Position numbers and translations under genes: made by a program
Notes under the pieces: model-generated
Databases searched by the model: none
Seen by the model: only the letters and a program-made list of their open reading frames with translations
Told to the model about the DNA's origin: nothing
In this document: positions 45,600-56,271 of the stretch, in pieces
How the letters are laid out: every line of letters begins with the position of its first letter
How positions within the stretch are numbered: the first letter of the stretch is position 1
Assembly: GCA_028023455.1 (NCBI GenBank)
Contig: JAQFVV010000205.1
Location: forward strand, 975,353-1,039,352
DNA length: 64,000 nt
From: Epiperipatus broadwayi
Lineage: Eukaryota > Onychophora > Udeonychophora > Euonychophora > Peripatidae
Reading direction: 5' to 3'

Positions 45600-46150
45600 T
45601 ATTTGCTTAAAAGAACTTTTTTCAAAGATGAAATTGTAATCGCAACCCATAATTCAATTTGCTGAGTATTTTCTCATTTATGTGGCTTCCAAATGATACT
45701 GTTCACTCTGAAAAGAAAAAAAAGAAATCGATCGTCTTAACTTTGCTTAAATTACTCAGAAAGAGCAAATATTTACTTCAAGTTCTTCCTAGTAGCGAAG
45801 ACTCAAGGGCATTTTATCCAGCCTCCTTCTTTGAACGTAAAATTAATAAAATTAAATGTCTGTAGTATCAGATCTGTAATCTGTTGATTTAAATAAATTG
45901 TTATCGTAGTTGAATGAGACGTTGATTTTTCTACTTCTGATTTCATTAGCTATGGAATCATTCCTCTGCTAAGAGATGTTTAACCCGAAAGTAAATATAA
46001 AAGTGAAGTTATAACAAAATAATAGCAACAAAAGAGGGATCTCGGTTCTATCTATATGTATGTGAATGCATATAAGTCATAGGTTCAATATCAGATTTAT
46101 TGATGTAAAAGTCTTTTAGTCGAGTAATCCCCTTTCTTTGCCATTAAAAA
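45600..46150. other. AT-rich stretch
   Basis: Nothing recognised. Confidence 0.4.
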
Positions 46151-46154
46151 CAAA

Positions 46155-46275
46155 AATAACTGGATAGCTTTATTGTTCGGGAATTCGTAAGAAGTTCGAG
46201 CACCGGGAATATCAGAACTGGAATAATCCGAGGACTTTAGACATAGAGCCTGACAGCCGAAAACAATCAGGGCAT
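46155..46275 (-). mobile_element. SINE-S copy
   Basis: TAGCTTTATTGTTCGGGAAT, TCGTAAGAAGTTCGAGCACC and GGGAATATCAGAACTGGAAT are the reverse complement of the unit end at 45.53 kb. The head is decayed. Confidence 0.55.
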
Positions 46276-46279
46276 TTAA

Positions 46280-46485
46280 TGAATTATGCCACTCTCATGC
46301 AAGATAGGGACAGGTTTCTATCCACTTTAACACCTTGTGGAGAGATGTAGTCATAAACATATGACCAAAGACATGTGAAAAATATGTATGATTTCCAAGT
46401 TGCACATTTCATGCTGAATCCGCACTTATCAGTTGGCCCAGATCACAATCTCTTACACATATCTTTATCATTGTGTCAAACTTAC
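46280..46485 (+). repeat. Family C copy
   Basis: CCACTCTCATGCAAGATAGG, TTTAACACCTTGTGGAGAGA, ACATATGACCAAAGACATGT and CATTTCATGCTGAATCCGCA then CAGTTGGCCCAGATC. One of the best-preserved C copies. Confidence 0.7.
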
Positions 46486-46554
46486 TACCCTCATAACGTT
46501 GACCCAAACCAGTTAATGGAAGTATATTAATAATTTTTATTAGTATTCAATAAT

Positions 46555-46760
46555 GAATAATATTTCTCTAGTATAATTTTCACTACAGGACTTTCATTCA
46601 GGTAGGGATTAGTTTCTATCCACTTTTAACATCTTGTGGAGGGATGTAATTATAAACATATGACCAAAAATAGATGGAAAAGATGTATGATCTCTAAGAT
46701 GTGCATTTCATGATGTACACTACAAATTCATATATATCTTTATCATTGTTCAGTATATGT
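46555..46760 (+). repeat. Family C copy, tandem neighbour
   Basis: Repeats the module order of the copy at 46.28 kb in the same orientation at a spacing of about 280 bp, but loses the TTGGTCCAGATC end. Confidence 0.6.
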
Positions 46761-46854
46761 TTAATGTTTTTAATATTTTCTTCACATATAAAGAGTTTTT
46801 AGTATTAACATTAACTTATTACATTTTGGCAATCAGCTTATTATTTTTTACTGG

Positions 46855-48050
46855 TGATCATTATTACCAGTCATTATTGATTCACTGCAGATTGAAGATC
46901 CTTCCAAGTCTGGTCCAATTTACCCAATTCCTAATCTCTCTTCTTTACAACAGACAGCAAATTTTCTTATTTCATTCATCCACCTCACATTTACTCTCTT
47001 TCTAGGTCTTTTATGATTTCTTGGAATCTGGTTTAAGACTTCAACTGTCCTTCTGTTGTCATCTTTTTTAGTAATATGTCAGCTCAGCTCCATTTCAGTC
47101 TCTTATTTTTTTCAATCTGTTTGTTGTCTCATCTGTGATTTCATTTATGGTGTCTTCTTGTTACTCATAATATACACCCCTTCATACTTTTTTGAGTTGT
47201 CTGAAATATCAGAATTGCTCTTCTATTACAGCTTATTTAATATTTAGTATAAAGATGTTGTCCTAAATATAAACACATTTCTAATGGTTATATAAGTAGT
47301 GTTCTGCATAGTGATTGATTTACTATCTGTTTCTTTAAGCATCTCAATGGCATGTTTATTAGTGAAATGATGAAATCTGACCATCTCAATACTGGTCACC
47401 CTTTTTTGACAGCATACATTTTCTAAAGGATTAAATCATCTCATGATTTGATCATAATACGTTTTTAAAGCAATTTAAATGAAGGTTTAGATTATAAATT
47501 ATCACTTGGGATGTCATGTGACATTCCAAAAATGCAAGTGATAAAATTGAGCTTAGATTCAGTTAAATTTATCTTTTTAGCCTTCCATTCTGCCTCTACA
47601 GTCTAAATAATGCAAACAAAATTTAATGCTATCCATAGTATTTTTAAAAATCATTCCATATCTGCAGTTCAGAGGCATTGTTACTTTTTCTATGCTCTTA
47701 ATTTTTCAATGCCCAGCTTAGATAACCATGGTACTATCTTTACAATTAAAGTTATGGATGCATATCTAAAGATGTTTTCCAGACTTTTGATTGCAATTTT
47801 TTCTATGGCAACTTGCACCAAATTGTATTATTGCAGTGTTAGGTCCATTCATCTCACTGCAGACCATTCACTTATTCTTTCATCTTCAACTTTTTTGAGC
47901 ATTGCATCTTTTTCTAATGAACTGAATCTCACATTGTGACCCAGTCAAAATCTTATGTACTTCAATTGAAAGTTTACATCCCATCTGTTTAGGAATACCC
48001 TTTGTCATTTTTCACACTGTCCATGATACACTCACAATCATTGCTAACAT
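46855..48050 (-). pseudogene. LINE-3 ORF2 C-terminal remnant (longest)
   Basis: The minus strand from about 47,900 to 46,860 reads, with several stops, as a LINE protein tail: AIEKIASKVWKTS-like, then NKHAIEMLKETDSKS, a stretch ending MELS*HITKKDDNRRTVEVL, NQIPRNHKRPRKRVNVRWMN and EIRKFAV. This succession is known downstream of the RT in RTE/CR1/jockey-like LINEs. The W before HITKK is a TGA. Related shorter copies are at 11.6 and 22.0 kb. The plus-strand frame at 47610-47939 is an antisense shadow of this remnant. Confidence 0.6.
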
Positions 48051-48119
48051 TAAAATTTAATTTTCATAAGATTAAAAAAGTTACGGCTATAGTGAAATAG
48101 CATTAAAAGCAGATATGTT

Positions 48120-48170
48120 AATCCTATGCTGGTGCTATCTATTGTAAGCTTGAGTAATCAATGAATAGCA
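48120..48170 (-). repeat. Element J end fragment
   Basis: GGTGCTATCTATTGTAAGCT followed by TGAGTAATCAATGA matches the J terminal repeat at 28.6 kb. Confidence 0.4.
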
Positions 48171-48479
48171 GGATAGTAATTGGTGCTTTAAATTTCAGAC
48201 TATTAGTTTGACTAGTATAATTATTCATTGTTGAAGGCAAATATTAGAAACTGACATGGGGATAGGGATTGCCTTCTGGTGTCCATTAAGGTGAAGATAA
48301 CCACTATTGGAAGCATATGGTTAAGCTTATGAAAACATACAAGATTTTGTGGTATGAAACAGAATTAAGTGGATTATTCTTATGGTTGGGAATTAAATAA
48401 ATTATTTTTATTTTATCTAGATCAGATTGAGCATTCATTGCCACAAAACAATGATTATACATATAGATAACATAAACGA

Positions 48480-48835
48480 ATTACAAGGCAAACTGTCATA
48501 GTACAGCCAGTAGTGTCACTATACCTATTTATGAGGCAGGGCTATTGTGGTATAACTGGAAGGGGTAGGTAAAACTTATAAAAGCACCTGAAGTCCCTTC
48601 TATAGTATTGCAACAACTAACACTATATCAAGCCAACAAAACCAGGCAGAGATATACATCGTCCAGTTCTATGGTGAACTGGCCCTCAGCCACATAGAGG
48701 ATGTGCATACTGCCATTCAGGTTTGATAATTGTTATCTGACCTTATCAACAAATGGATTGACTATTTATGGCCAGATCCCCACCCATGATCATATTCAGT
48801 GAGCATTATGACCTTACTGATTCATTATTGCCATT
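48480..48835 (+). mobile_element. Unidentified retroelement fragment with coding-like patch
   Basis: A TATA-like TTATAAAAGCAC lies at 48576. From 48640 the plus strand reads AEIYIVQFYGELALSHIEDV, then HTAIQV, stop codons, QLLSDLINKWIDYLWPDPHP-like text, and further stops. I do not recognise the protein. The last 30 bp of the window (63967-64000) are closely similar to the QLLSDLI part and carry the same TGA, so this is a repeated, decayed gene, perhaps gag of an LTR element. Confidence 0.35.
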
Positions 48836-49189
48836 GGATATATCTATATATATAACTATTGTTTTGTGGAGATGAATTCTCAATCTGCTAGTTTAATTAA
48901 TTACATTTTCCAAAATATTTGAAAAGTCAGCCTCAAAATAAAATTGCCAACTGCACATGATGTAGAAGCTGAATATGAAAACACAGATGTCACTACTATA
49001 CAATGTTTATCATGAGCCTTGTAGTAATATTATTTTGTGTACACTACGGATTAGCAATGGTATGTACCATAATATTTATTTTAGTGTCATGATGGAGCAG
49101 CATATCCAAGAAGCTTCCTGGAATCATCATCATCTCAATAACAATAAAAATAACTCAGTTTGGACAACTGAATAAAGCTATTGCATTCA

Positions 49190-49320
49190 ACCTATCAGTT
49201 GTTTGACCATGTGCGCAACTTACTGTATGATTATATATTAAAACTCTGAAGCAGTATCAATGATGTTATGGTCCATGATAACATCTCTGCCTTCTACACC
49301 TATGAAGTAAACTTGAAATT
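49190..49320 (+). other. Second coding-like patch
   Basis: The plus strand reads QLFDHVRNLLYDYILKL, a stop, then SSINDVMVHDNISAFYTYE. Together with the patch at 48.64 kb it may belong to the same decayed gene, on the same strand. No family recognised. Confidence 0.25.
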
Positions 49321-49324
49321 TTTT

Positions 49325-49582
49325 TAATAGGTTTAGATAGGTATTCTGTAAACAATTCAGATAACTAATAATATCAGTCAGTTAATGGGTATCTAGTTAA
49401 TATTCCTAAACCTTTCAAACTCTTATCACTCAAAAACTGGATTCAAACCCAGATTAAGTAGATATTTTAATGGGTTCAGATAGGTAGTCTATAAGCAATT
49501 CATATAACCATTAATATTGGTCAGTAAATGGATATCTAGCTAATATTTATTTATAAATCTTTCAAACCCTTACTATTCAAAA
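49325..49582 (+). repeat. Two-unit tandem repeat, 143-bp period
   Basis: TAATAGGTTTAGATAGGTAT at 49325 and TAATGGGTTCAGATAGGTAG at 49468 each continue through ATATC(A/G)..CAGT(T)AATGG and CTTTCAAAC to a CAAAAA-TGG/CGA end. About 80% identical. Confidence 0.75.
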
Positions 49583-49589
49583 ATCGATA

Positions 49590-49984
49590 AATCTCACAAG
49601 AGCTTCCTTCTCGTTTACCAAACTTCCATGGATGTTGTCTTAAATGCTTCTGCCTATGAAATGTGCTATTTGCAAGCTATTATATTTTTTGTCTTAGTCT
49701 TAATAATACAATTCCATTAATATCTTTTGCAGTACCATGTGGATTTGTTGAGGATGTAAAAGTGGTTTGTGTTAATATTGTTCACTTGATATTTCCATGT
49801 TCCAAAATGGATACAATGTATTATGCCACCTTTGATGGAATAATAGATTCATCCCATCCTGACGAATATAAACATTCAATGTTATTATAAAACAGAGCAT
49901 GCCAAAATAAATTGAACTGATATCAAATCTATACAATTATGCAAATAAATTGATTTAAAGTCAAAACTTTAAGATGTTTTTGAA
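49590..49984. other. AT-rich stretch
   Basis: Nothing recognised. Confidence 0.4.
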
Positions 49985-50110
49985 TTTCATGCCAATGGCT
50001 TAATAAATAAAAAAAGAACTAAATGACAGTTGCTGGAAGAAAGATGTATTAGATCCCAAATTCAAGGTGGCCTGGACTTAAATACAAGTTCCTCTAATAT
50101 GACTTATTGA
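49985..50110 (-). repeat. Family A core, diverged
   Basis: TTCATGCCAATGGCTTAATA, GACAGTTGCTGGAAGAAAGA, TATTAGATCCCAAATTC, close to the copy at 20.23-20.35 kb. Confidence 0.45.
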
Positions 50111-50129
50111 TGCCTCAAGAATCCACTAG

Positions 50130-50945
50130 GTGGCAGAATTGAAGTAAGAAAATCGATTTGTTACTTTGCACAGGATAAGATTAGTAAATATGATTGATTC
50201 TAGCAATCCATATTTTTAACTGAAGCAGTTTCAAAGAGTCCACTCTTGTCTAGAAAAAATATTTTTTGTTAAAATCTCTAATATTTCCAAGTTTATTTAC
50301 ATCATTAAGTAGAGGTGTACATGAATTTATAAATGGAAACATTGTTTTTATTATGCTAATTTCTTTTATTTTTATGATCTTTAACTTTTTAAGCAGATGT
50401 TGCAATCAAAGTATTATCTTGAAAAAGATTATTTTGGGCATGTTTTGGAAATAGACATTAAGACATAATTTTTTTAGAATATTGGTTTATTAAAATGTAT
50501 TTATTTCTTATATTTCTACAATTGTATCTTTTAAAATTAAAATACAGAATAAAAAAATATTTTGAAGCATTTTCATAAAAAAATTAAGATTTTGAATATT
50601 TGCTATTTTTTTATATTGACAACATGATCTATGCTGAAAATAAAATAGTGCTATAATTATTATGTGTAATGAATTATTAATAATTACTAACTGTAATTAA
50701 ATAATAAAAAATCTTTTATTTATTCCATTAAAAAAAAAAGAATGAAATTAAAGGTGTTTAACAAGTAGTCATAAGCTATGTTGTATCAAAGTATATGTTA
50801 TCCAATAAAAAATGTAAATATGTGAACAAAAAAAAGACATTAAAATTTGTAAATTTAATACATTTTGTGATACATAAGCAACAATTTTCTATCTATGAGT
50901 GCTGTCTCAATCATGGCTAAAAAAATTAAAATTTGTAAATATATT
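50130..50945. other. AT-rich stretch
   Basis: Nothing recognised. Confidence 0.4.
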
Positions 50946-50950
50946 TATAA

Positions 50951-51075
50951 TATAAACAATGAGGATTGCCAATTCCTCAACAAGCTTTGTGATAAATGCT
51001 TAGCCAGAGAAAGCATTTAAAATATCGCTGTCAGGAATCCCCCTCCCCAAACCCCTGACCATGGTTTCATGCTTT
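50951..51075 (+). repeat. Family I, single unit
   Basis: TATAAACAATGAGGATTGCC, AACAAGCTTTGTGATAAATG, then CCTGACCATGGTTTCATGCT. A direct copy of the left arm of the palindrome at 51.3 kb. Confidence 0.75.
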
Positions 51076-51313
51076 GGCACTCCTCAGAGAGGTGCCAGGT
51101 TAGGTTCAGACTCTAGATCTAAAAATACCAACCCAAAGCCAGCATTTATCTAAAAAGTTATCTATTGAGTTGAAAATCTGAAATTTTCAGACACCTACAT
51201 GTCTTCAAACCCAGCTATCCAACTCAAATAGCTATATGGGGCTGATAGATCTTCAGCCATACCATATTTTAGTAGTCTTAGCAATATAACACTGCATAAG
51301 ACTTAAGGCAAAG

Positions 51314-51685
51314 ACTATAAATAGTCCAAATAAGTCATAGATCACATGACTCTATTCTCTTAAGCTTGTAAGTTATAAACAATGAGGATTGCCAATTCCT
51401 CAACAAGCTTTGTGATAAATGCTTAGCCAGAGTCAGCACTTAAAATATCTCTGTCATGAGCCCCTCCAACCCCTGACCATGGTTTCGTGCTTTGCCAGAG
51501 TAGGTTCAGCATGAAACCATGGTCAAGGATGGGGGGGGGTATGACAGAGATATTTTAAGTGCTGGCTCTGGCTAAACATTTATCACAAAGCTTGTTGAGA
51601 AATTGGCAATCCTCATTGTTTATAACTTACAAGCTTAAGAGATAGAGTCATGTGATTTATGACTCTTATTTTGACTATTTATATT
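51314..51685. mobile_element. Family I foldback element
   Basis: The arms 51314-51495 and 51506-51685 are reverse complements at about 90% identity. They run from GACTATAAATAGTCCAAATA (outside) through CACATGACTCTAT and AACAATGAGGATTGCC to ACCATGGTTTC next to the centre. A G10 run in the right arm lies opposite a broken C run in the left arm. Non-coding. Confidence 0.8.
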
Positions 51686-51689
51686 TATA

Positions 51690-52675
51690 ATATATCTCAA
51701 AGCACCATATGTGATCATATCTACTAATAACATTTCTTCAAATTAGGTTGAAAGCACAAACATTATATTTTTTTCTTTATTATCCTTTCCAAATTTGATA
51801 TGCAGTATTTTACATAATAAAATATTTTCCAAGTATAATGCTAAAGGTTTTACAAAATTTTAGAATTCTAAAAGTTGATATTCACAAACATCAAAACAAT
51901 TAGAGATCACAGTTTCTTGATAAAAAAAACTAGTCTGTTATATTTCTATAAAAGAAAAAGGTTTTGAAAAAAAAAATTGCTCAGAACATATTTAATTATG
52001 ATAAAAGACAGATATAGTGTTATTTACTTTAAAAAAAATAAAACTATTGTACAATAAGTTTTTTTGTATTTTTTTTATTTCAGTGATTTAATGAGTAAAC
52101 ATGCACCCAGTAAAATATATGTAAATGTGTCTTAATTTATTGCTAATAATTATATCATTTTTATTTTGAAAATTTGCTTTTACTATAATCTTAATTTATA
52201 TAGGAATAATATACATATAAAATGGCAGCTATTATATATAATGTTGAAAAGCCCTGTACTCTTGCAGTTCAATGAAGAATACATATTCTATTTTAATCAA
52301 AGATTATCATTAAAACCTGAGCTACTATATTCTATATAGTCTTGAATGCAAAGGGAGATTGTAACAAAATATAGTGTAGTGCACAGTTCCACTGTATGAT
52401 TAAAAATAAAATATTTTAAATTATTCTTGTATGGTAATTGATGTAAATATTTGGTACTTATGTATTAGTCCTGCAACATAGAGGAGATAGTATGCCTTTT
52501 CACATCCATGATAAATGTGTAATCTTGCGATCATGTCAAATAAACCCTGTGAGCTGATCAGATCTCATTCAATAATGTGTTTGTTTATGTGTGTGATAAT
52601 TTTATACTTTCAGTTATTTTACCAGATTTTGTTCTGACAAGATATTTAGTGCCGTCAATTGCATTTTTTAACTAC
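51690..52675. other. AT-rich stretch
   Basis: Nothing recognised. Confidence 0.4.
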
Positions 52676-52679
52676 TTTT

Positions 52680-53600
52680 TACTTCATTTGTATTCATAGT
52701 TTTGATTCAATAATTTTACTTTCATTTCTATTCGTTGTTTTGATTCAAAGATTTTTTATTCACTACTGAAATGAGTGCTGTTTTATATTTTCAAGAAAAT
52801 GTAAAATTGGAGGCCTTAACAAAATTGACAACATCCTTTTCAAAACCAAGCTGGATGAAATGTGGGAGAGGGTTTGATGATTTATTCCAACTGTTGGAAG
52901 GCCTATAAAAGTGCTGATGAGTGTTTTATCATGACAATTAATGATAGAACAGTGGCAATTCTTATGAAAATTGTCAAACAAAATGTGGAAGAGGGATCAA
53001 TGATTTATTTCAATTATTGGAAGGCCTATAAAAGTACTGAATTACAAATTTGCTGATGAGTGTTTTATCTTGATAATTAATGATAAAACTACAAATTTTG
53101 GGGGAAAATTTTTTTTACTTTTAGTCTCACTTTTGGGAATAACAATTATCCACTTAAAATAAAATAGAACAGGTAATTTGATTGTTTCATCATGACAATT
53201 TCTTCAACATATTACCTGGTAAGTACCATATGTGTATATGTTATGGTTTTTTGTAATATTTAGGGTAATTCTGACTCTTGTTGGGCCTATAAAAGTGCTG
53301 AATTACTAATTTCCAGTTATGACCATTTTTGTGTGAACCACCATGTGTTAAGTAAGTGTACATTTTGGGGAAAATAAAAATATTATGTTTAGTCTCCATT
53401 TTTGGGGGGAAAATATGCATTTAAAATAAAGTACAACCCACAAATTGTTTGTTTCATCTTGGCAATTCCTGTTATATATTACAGTAAGAACTGTATGTGT
53501 ATATTTTATGGTTTTTGGATAATATTTTAGACTATTTTTGTAATTTAGTGATTATTTTGTCCGTATTTTGGGGTGAAATTTATATTTTTAATATATTGTT
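52680..53600 (+). repeat. Degenerate tandem-repeat region
   Basis: Several nested periodicities. A TTGATTCAAWRATTTT unit of about 53 bp occurs twice near 52700-52755. Two units of about 120 bp at 52862 and 52982 both contain GGAAGGCCTATAAAAGT and TGATGAGTGTTTTATC. Two longer units (about 53100-53330 and 53360-53560) share TTTTGGGG-AAAAT, TTTCATC-TGGCAATT and ATGTGTATATKTTATGG. GCCTATAAAAGTGCTG occurs three times. Apparent frames on both strands come from the repetition. Confidence 0.65.
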
Positions 53601-53609
53601 AGACTCATG

Positions 53610-53860
53610 ATGTTTATTTTTAAATTGAAAAATTACAATTGATCTGTATGGAAAATGGTGCCCAGACACAAGCAAAGCTTTGCTCCTGGGTGACCTGAGC
53701 TACAATACAAACCCACACATATACATACGTGCTGCTAAGATAGTAACACAGGATACAACATTGGTTTTTTTGGTAATATTTTAGAGTATTTTTGGAATTT
53801 AGTAATTGGTTTAGTATTAGACCTGCAACACATATTAGATCTGCAGCACACTTAATGAAT
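53610..53860. other. Unassigned segment
   Basis: A less AT-rich piece (GGTGCCCAGACACAAGCAAA ... CTACAATACAAACCCACACA) at 53655-53755. No family or frame recognised. Confidence 0.35.
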
Positions 53861-53864
53861 AATA

Positions 53865-54080
53865 TTTTGTAGTATAATTTTCACTACAACACTCTCACGC
53901 AAGGTAGGGATTAATTTCTATCTGCTTTTAGCACTTAGTGGAGGGGTGTATAATAAACATATGACCAAAGATATATGAAAAAGATGTATGATCACCAAGA
54001 TACACATTTTTTATTGAACCAGCACTCATCAGTTGATCTGGGTCACAATCTTCAACATATCCCTATTATTGTTCAGTATA
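53865..54080 (+). repeat. Family C copy
   Basis: ACACTCTCACGCAAGGTAGG, ACATATGACCAAAGATATAT, CAGCACTCATCAGTTGATCT. Standard order. Confidence 0.65.
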
Positions 54081-54360
54081 TATAGATAGCCAATTATTAC
54101 AGTTTTTTTAGTCTTTTTACATTATTACTGTGAAAAATATAATTTACTATTAATAATACATTTAATAGGACCAAATATATTTAACCATATCTTTCTAATC
54201 ATACTCATTCTTTTTAATTAAGTAGGAATGATCAGATAAGATTTTTTTTGCATTATTATCATTACAATATTTGTTTTGACTAAAGTCTTACAAGTAATGG
54301 GAGAACTGTTTTACATACATTTAGGATTGGTTGCTTAACAAACAACTCATTTACAATAAT

Positions 54361-54538
54361 GTTCGTATATTTAATTAAAACTTGTGTAATATATAATTCA
54401 ATCACTTATTTCTAGATGTTCATAAGAAATTAATGTAAGTAAACATGCAGTTCGTATATTTAATTAAAACTTGTGTAATATATAATTCAATCACTTATTT
54501 CTAGATGTTCATAAGAAATTAATGTAAGTAAACATGCA
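54361..54538 (+). repeat. Exact 89-bp tandem duplication
   Basis: 54361-54449 and 54450-54538 appear identical base for base, starting GTTCGTATATTTAATTAAAA. There is no gap between copies. The identity implies a recent duplication or an assembly duplication. Confidence 0.9.
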
Positions 54539-54539
54539 T

Positions 54540-54955
54540 GAAAATTATTATAATCTATGTCACCTTTTTATATATACTCAAATTTAATGTAAATAATAAT
54601 AATAAAAAGTTTTAAGTGGAATAATTATCTGATTCTATTGATATCTTTTGTTAGTTTCAATTTTAAAAGTTTATCTTAATTTCAGTTTGCAAATTGGTTA
54701 TTTATTATAATACATTTATTATAAATAAGAACAAATTTATTTCCATGTAGTTTTATTATTTTTCTTCATATTTGTATACATAATATATGTAAATATTTAT
54801 TTTTAATTTGATAAAATATTCGTTTCTTTTTTATAAAATATAAATGCAAACATAATGATATGTTTTAGAAATATTAGCTAGAAAACGATTTTGTTTTACT
54901 AGTTACAATAAATTTATATAGTAATAAGTTTGAACAATATGCTTCAAAGTTCCCA
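54540..54955. other. AT-rich stretch
   Basis: Nothing recognised. Confidence 0.4.
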
Positions 54956-54956
54956 C

Positions 54957-54968
54957 CAGAATTTAACA
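54957..54968 (+). repeat. Target-site duplication, left
   Basis: CAGAATTTAACA, repeated exactly at 55061-55072. Confidence 0.75.
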
Positions 54969-55060
54969 GGCAAAACTCTCCACACAGTAGTGCCCCTCAG
55001 TGCAAGCCAGAAAAATCAATGGATGCCAGAATGGTGATCATGTGATGTTTAGTGGTTTAA
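54969..55060 (+). mobile_element. 92-bp family A insertion with 12-bp TSD
   Basis: It starts GGCAAAACTCTCCACACAGT, jumps after GGATGCCAGAA to the terminal module GTGATCATGTGATGTTTAGT, and ends GGTTTAA. It is therefore an internally deleted family A element with the outer part of the left terminal module missing. The exact 12-bp direct flanks show it arrived as a discrete insertion. That TSD length fits LINE-type insertion better than a TA- or TTAA-targeting transposase. Confidence 0.7.
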
Positions 55061-55072
55061 CAGAATTTAACA
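55061..55072 (+). repeat. Target-site duplication, right
   Basis: Second exact CAGAATTTAACA. Confidence 0.75.
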
Positions 55073-55134
55073 TGTAGTATTTGATAGATTAATATCATAT
55101 TATTGTATTTTATTGATTAATTATGTCCCATATG

Positions 55135-55265
55135 GTTTAGTGCAATGGTATCAATCCATTAAATGAGGTCTTGGATCAATTTCAGTTCTGGTATTTCTGG
55201 CACTTGGAATTTTTTATGAACACAATAAAATCAAGGTCCTGGGATCAATTTCAACTATGACCATT
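55135..55265 (-). repeat. SINE-like unit
   Basis: CATATGGTTTAGTGCAATGG, CTTGGATCAATTTCAGTTCT, GGCACTTGGAATTTTTTATG: the reverse orientation of the units in the 23.8 kb array. A partial second B-like module follows (GGTCCTGGGATCAATTTC). Confidence 0.5.
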
Positions 55266-55269
55266 GGGT

Positions 55270-55805
55270 TATTTACTTTTATTTATTGGTTAAATACTAT
55301 TTTTCTTCCATGTGTCTCAAGATAAGCACACAATTATCTTATATATAAAATCCCTAAATGTTTGTTCATAACACTCACATGATATTCAAGTTAAACATTT
55401 CTTTGTTAGAGATCATATTTTTCAAGGAAAAAATTAAATATTTGTTTCAACATTAATAAACCATATATATATTTTACAAAGCATTTTATGCAAAAGAAAT
55501 AATTCCCTTCTTATATTTAAGAGGCTTAATTTGAATATGAGCATTTTATTCAAAGCAAGTAATTCCACAAAGCAAAAAAAATTGTTAAAGCAATTAAGTA
55601 AAAAAAACTATTTCAAAAATGATGGCCTTTCAGGCTGGCTAAATTCTCCACATTTATTTATATAATATTAAAATTTTTCCGTTAATTTACATTAAATCTT
55701 TAAAAAATATTTGTTAAAGCAATCAAATAAAAAAATGGCAGCCATTAAAAGACCAGGTACTTCTGGTAGTATTATAAAAGAAATAAGTTTTTAACTGATA
55801 ACTAT
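55270..55805. other. AT-rich stretch
   Basis: Nothing recognised. A short duplication of TTGTTAAAGCAAT(T/C)AA lies at 55581 and 55713. Confidence 0.4.
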
Positions 55806-56271
55806 ATCTAGAGAATCCTCTTTTTTTTTTCCAAATATTTATTAAATAAGTACAATGTTTTCAGTGACAATTATGTATACATGGTAAATTAAAAGGAAAG
55901 CTAGAATTACAAACATAAAAACAAATTACATGATTATAAATAAATAAAAGATAGTATTATTCTGGGCAAAAGGTAAACCCGAATACCTGGTCTACTGTTA
56001 ACACACAAGTAGACCAATTAAGCTCACCAACTCACCTAGACAAATTGCCTCACACTACCAAGAGTCATGTAGTCAATCTAGAGTTTGGTCAGATCACCAT
56101 TGGAAAAATCACTACAACTATGAAGGCTTAGGTATTTATGCTAAATCTGATGTATTCAGTTAAATATTATTCATTTTGATAACATAAGGATCTGAACCTC
56201 TGATTATTAACAAAACCACTTTCAGCAATATATAAGACAAAATAAACAAAGCGTTTTACCAGCAATCATCC

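Noticed and set aside
47610-47939. A 109-codon plus-strand frame
   Set aside because: It is antisense to a LINE protein remnant that reads sensibly on the minus strand.
14955-51685. Palindromes as assembly or foldback-read artefacts
   Set aside because: Arms differ by 8-20% and by indels, and involve several unrelated families. Artefactual foldbacks would have identical arms.
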